64,000 nt of DNA from Burhinus oedicnemus (lineage: Eukaryota; Chordata; Aves; Charadriiformes; Burhinidae): positions 62,001 through 126,000 of the forward strand of contig VFFE01006862.1 in NCBI GenBank assembly GCA_008921705.1. Direction: 5' to 3'. The position numbers were made by a program, and so were the translations under genes. Positions 63,001 to 64,000 of this stretch are shown in pieces. The notes beneath the pieces were generated by a model. The model was not told the origin of the DNA and did no database searches. It saw nothing but the letters and a program-made list of their open reading frames with translations. Every line of letters starts with the position of its first letter. Position 1 is the stretch's first letter.

Positions 63001-64000
63001 GCCCAAAATGCACAACATATTTCTGTGTTCCTTAAAGGGATTAGCTACTACACTGAACAAGCCCAGGAAACAATTAGAGTAATTATATTACATATATACA
63101 TATCCTAAAAAGCACATAAAGAAACACTTTTCACTGCTGTCTTATGAATTCTTAGATAAGGGAGGCTAAATTCCCAGTTGACATAACCCAAAAATTGCTT
63201 AAAATATTTATATGACATTGCCCTCTAGAGGAAACCCAGAAAAATCTGTGTTTTAGTAGAACTTTTCTACAGATGAAAATATGAAATGTCATTTTCAGCA
63301 GAACAATTAGCATGTTTGTTAGAAACCATATTCAGTGAGAACGTCACACACTGGTTTGGCTCCATTTATCATCCATGAGTTTTCACGATGCAATTCCCCA
63401 ACCTGTAGCCCATTTTTCTCATCTGGGCTCTGTGTTCAGACAGATGGTACCACAAAGTTTACTGGTTACCACGTGTCTGTGTTTTTCTCTTCACTACCAG
63501 AACAAAAATAGCCCAGGCTATGAAAAATTGGCAAGCACTTAGTAATTCTTCAGTTATCATGGCACAAAGAGCCACTGGTCAATGTGTATGAGGATGAGAA
63601 GGAAAACATCGCTGACTTCTGTTTCAGCAAATAGTTACTCTGCTAGCCTGAACCCATTCCAGTGATCAGCTAACAGACCAGGAAAACACAGTCAATACCA
63701 TTGCTCTATCGATCTATTCTTTGTTTTGCCGGGGTTTTTTTTAGAAGATCGTCCAGTTACCTGTAATACCTACTATGGAGAAGGGGGAAAAACAGACCTT
63801 GCCACCCTTTTAAACAACGGAAAAGAGTCTTAGGCATCTGCAGAAACAATAAGCTCCTTCAGTCACATTTCAACAATTCTGTTGCATTTTGAAAAAGCTT
63901 GAATCCCTTTTCCATCTACCTCTAGTTTCTCACAGTCTTAAAGAGCCTTCAGTCTGGCTGGACTTCCCGAGTATTGGATGCTCTAGGGTGAAGTTTGCTG
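60067..64000. other. Unannotated AT-rich DNA to the window end
   Basis: No exon or transposon is recognised. A T-rich tract lies near 60838-60851. The stretches 60.6-61.2 kb and 62.04-62.76 kb are AT-rich, non-repetitive and rich in homeodomain-like cores, and may be conserved non-coding DNA. Nothing is supported as a gene. Confidence 0.4.

Overview
The window is vertebrate nuclear DNA, most likely from a bird. It has no bacterial gene layout and almost no long reading frames. The diagnostic feature is a set of CR1 LINE fragments, the dominant bird and reptile retrotransposon, at several ages. Two younger copies end in the bird-type CR1 3' tail (repeats of ATTCTATG), and several much older copies have decayed consensus. 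Worn MIR/CORE-SINE-like and other ancient amniote repeats, AT-rich intron-like DNA, long A/T homopolymers and three 20-N assembly gaps fit the same picture. No complete gene is visible.

The best-supported coding sequence is one internal exon on the minus strand at 867-465. It has a good acceptor, a CAG|GTACGT-type donor, 134 in-frame codons and a strong C/G third-position bias. I do not recognise the protein. It carries a basic-proline motif (KRKAPLPP) resembling the KRAP motifs of the cordon-bleu (COBL/COBLL1) family, but nothing else ties it to that family. A CpG-rich, gap-interrupted island at about 50.57-51.05 kb could be a promoter. If it drives this gene leftward, most of the window is its intron DNA. 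Three further minus-strand exon candidates (17.3, 19.2 and 23.7 kb) have good splice sites and open frames, but their phases do not join into one reading frame. They are offered as weak candidates only.

Layout: 0.5-0.9 kb exon; 0.9-9.8 kb unannotated intron-like DNA with low-complexity tracts; 9.8-10.7 kb a 0.9-kb CR1 on +; 14.85-15.37 kb a 0.5-kb CR1 on -, forming a long inverted repeat with the first; 17-24 kb weak exon candidates and a gap; 25.8 kb a local AT-rich duplication; 29.3-30.2 kb a cluster of two SINE-like relics and a CR1 tail; 31.8, 35.2 and 42.2-42.7 kb older CR1 relics; 37.5 kb gap in an A-rich tract; 50.6-51.0 kb CpG island; 51-64 kb AT-rich DNA with a few ancient repeat relics and no exon I can support.

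I found no rRNA, tRNA, CRISPR, phage, retroviral gene or complete protein-coding gene. No wholly new system is evident. The points most worth a second look are the unidentified exon, the CR1 inverted pair, the CR1 junction duplication, the palindromic AT-rich duplication, and several sequence-quiet stretches that read like conserved non-coding elements.
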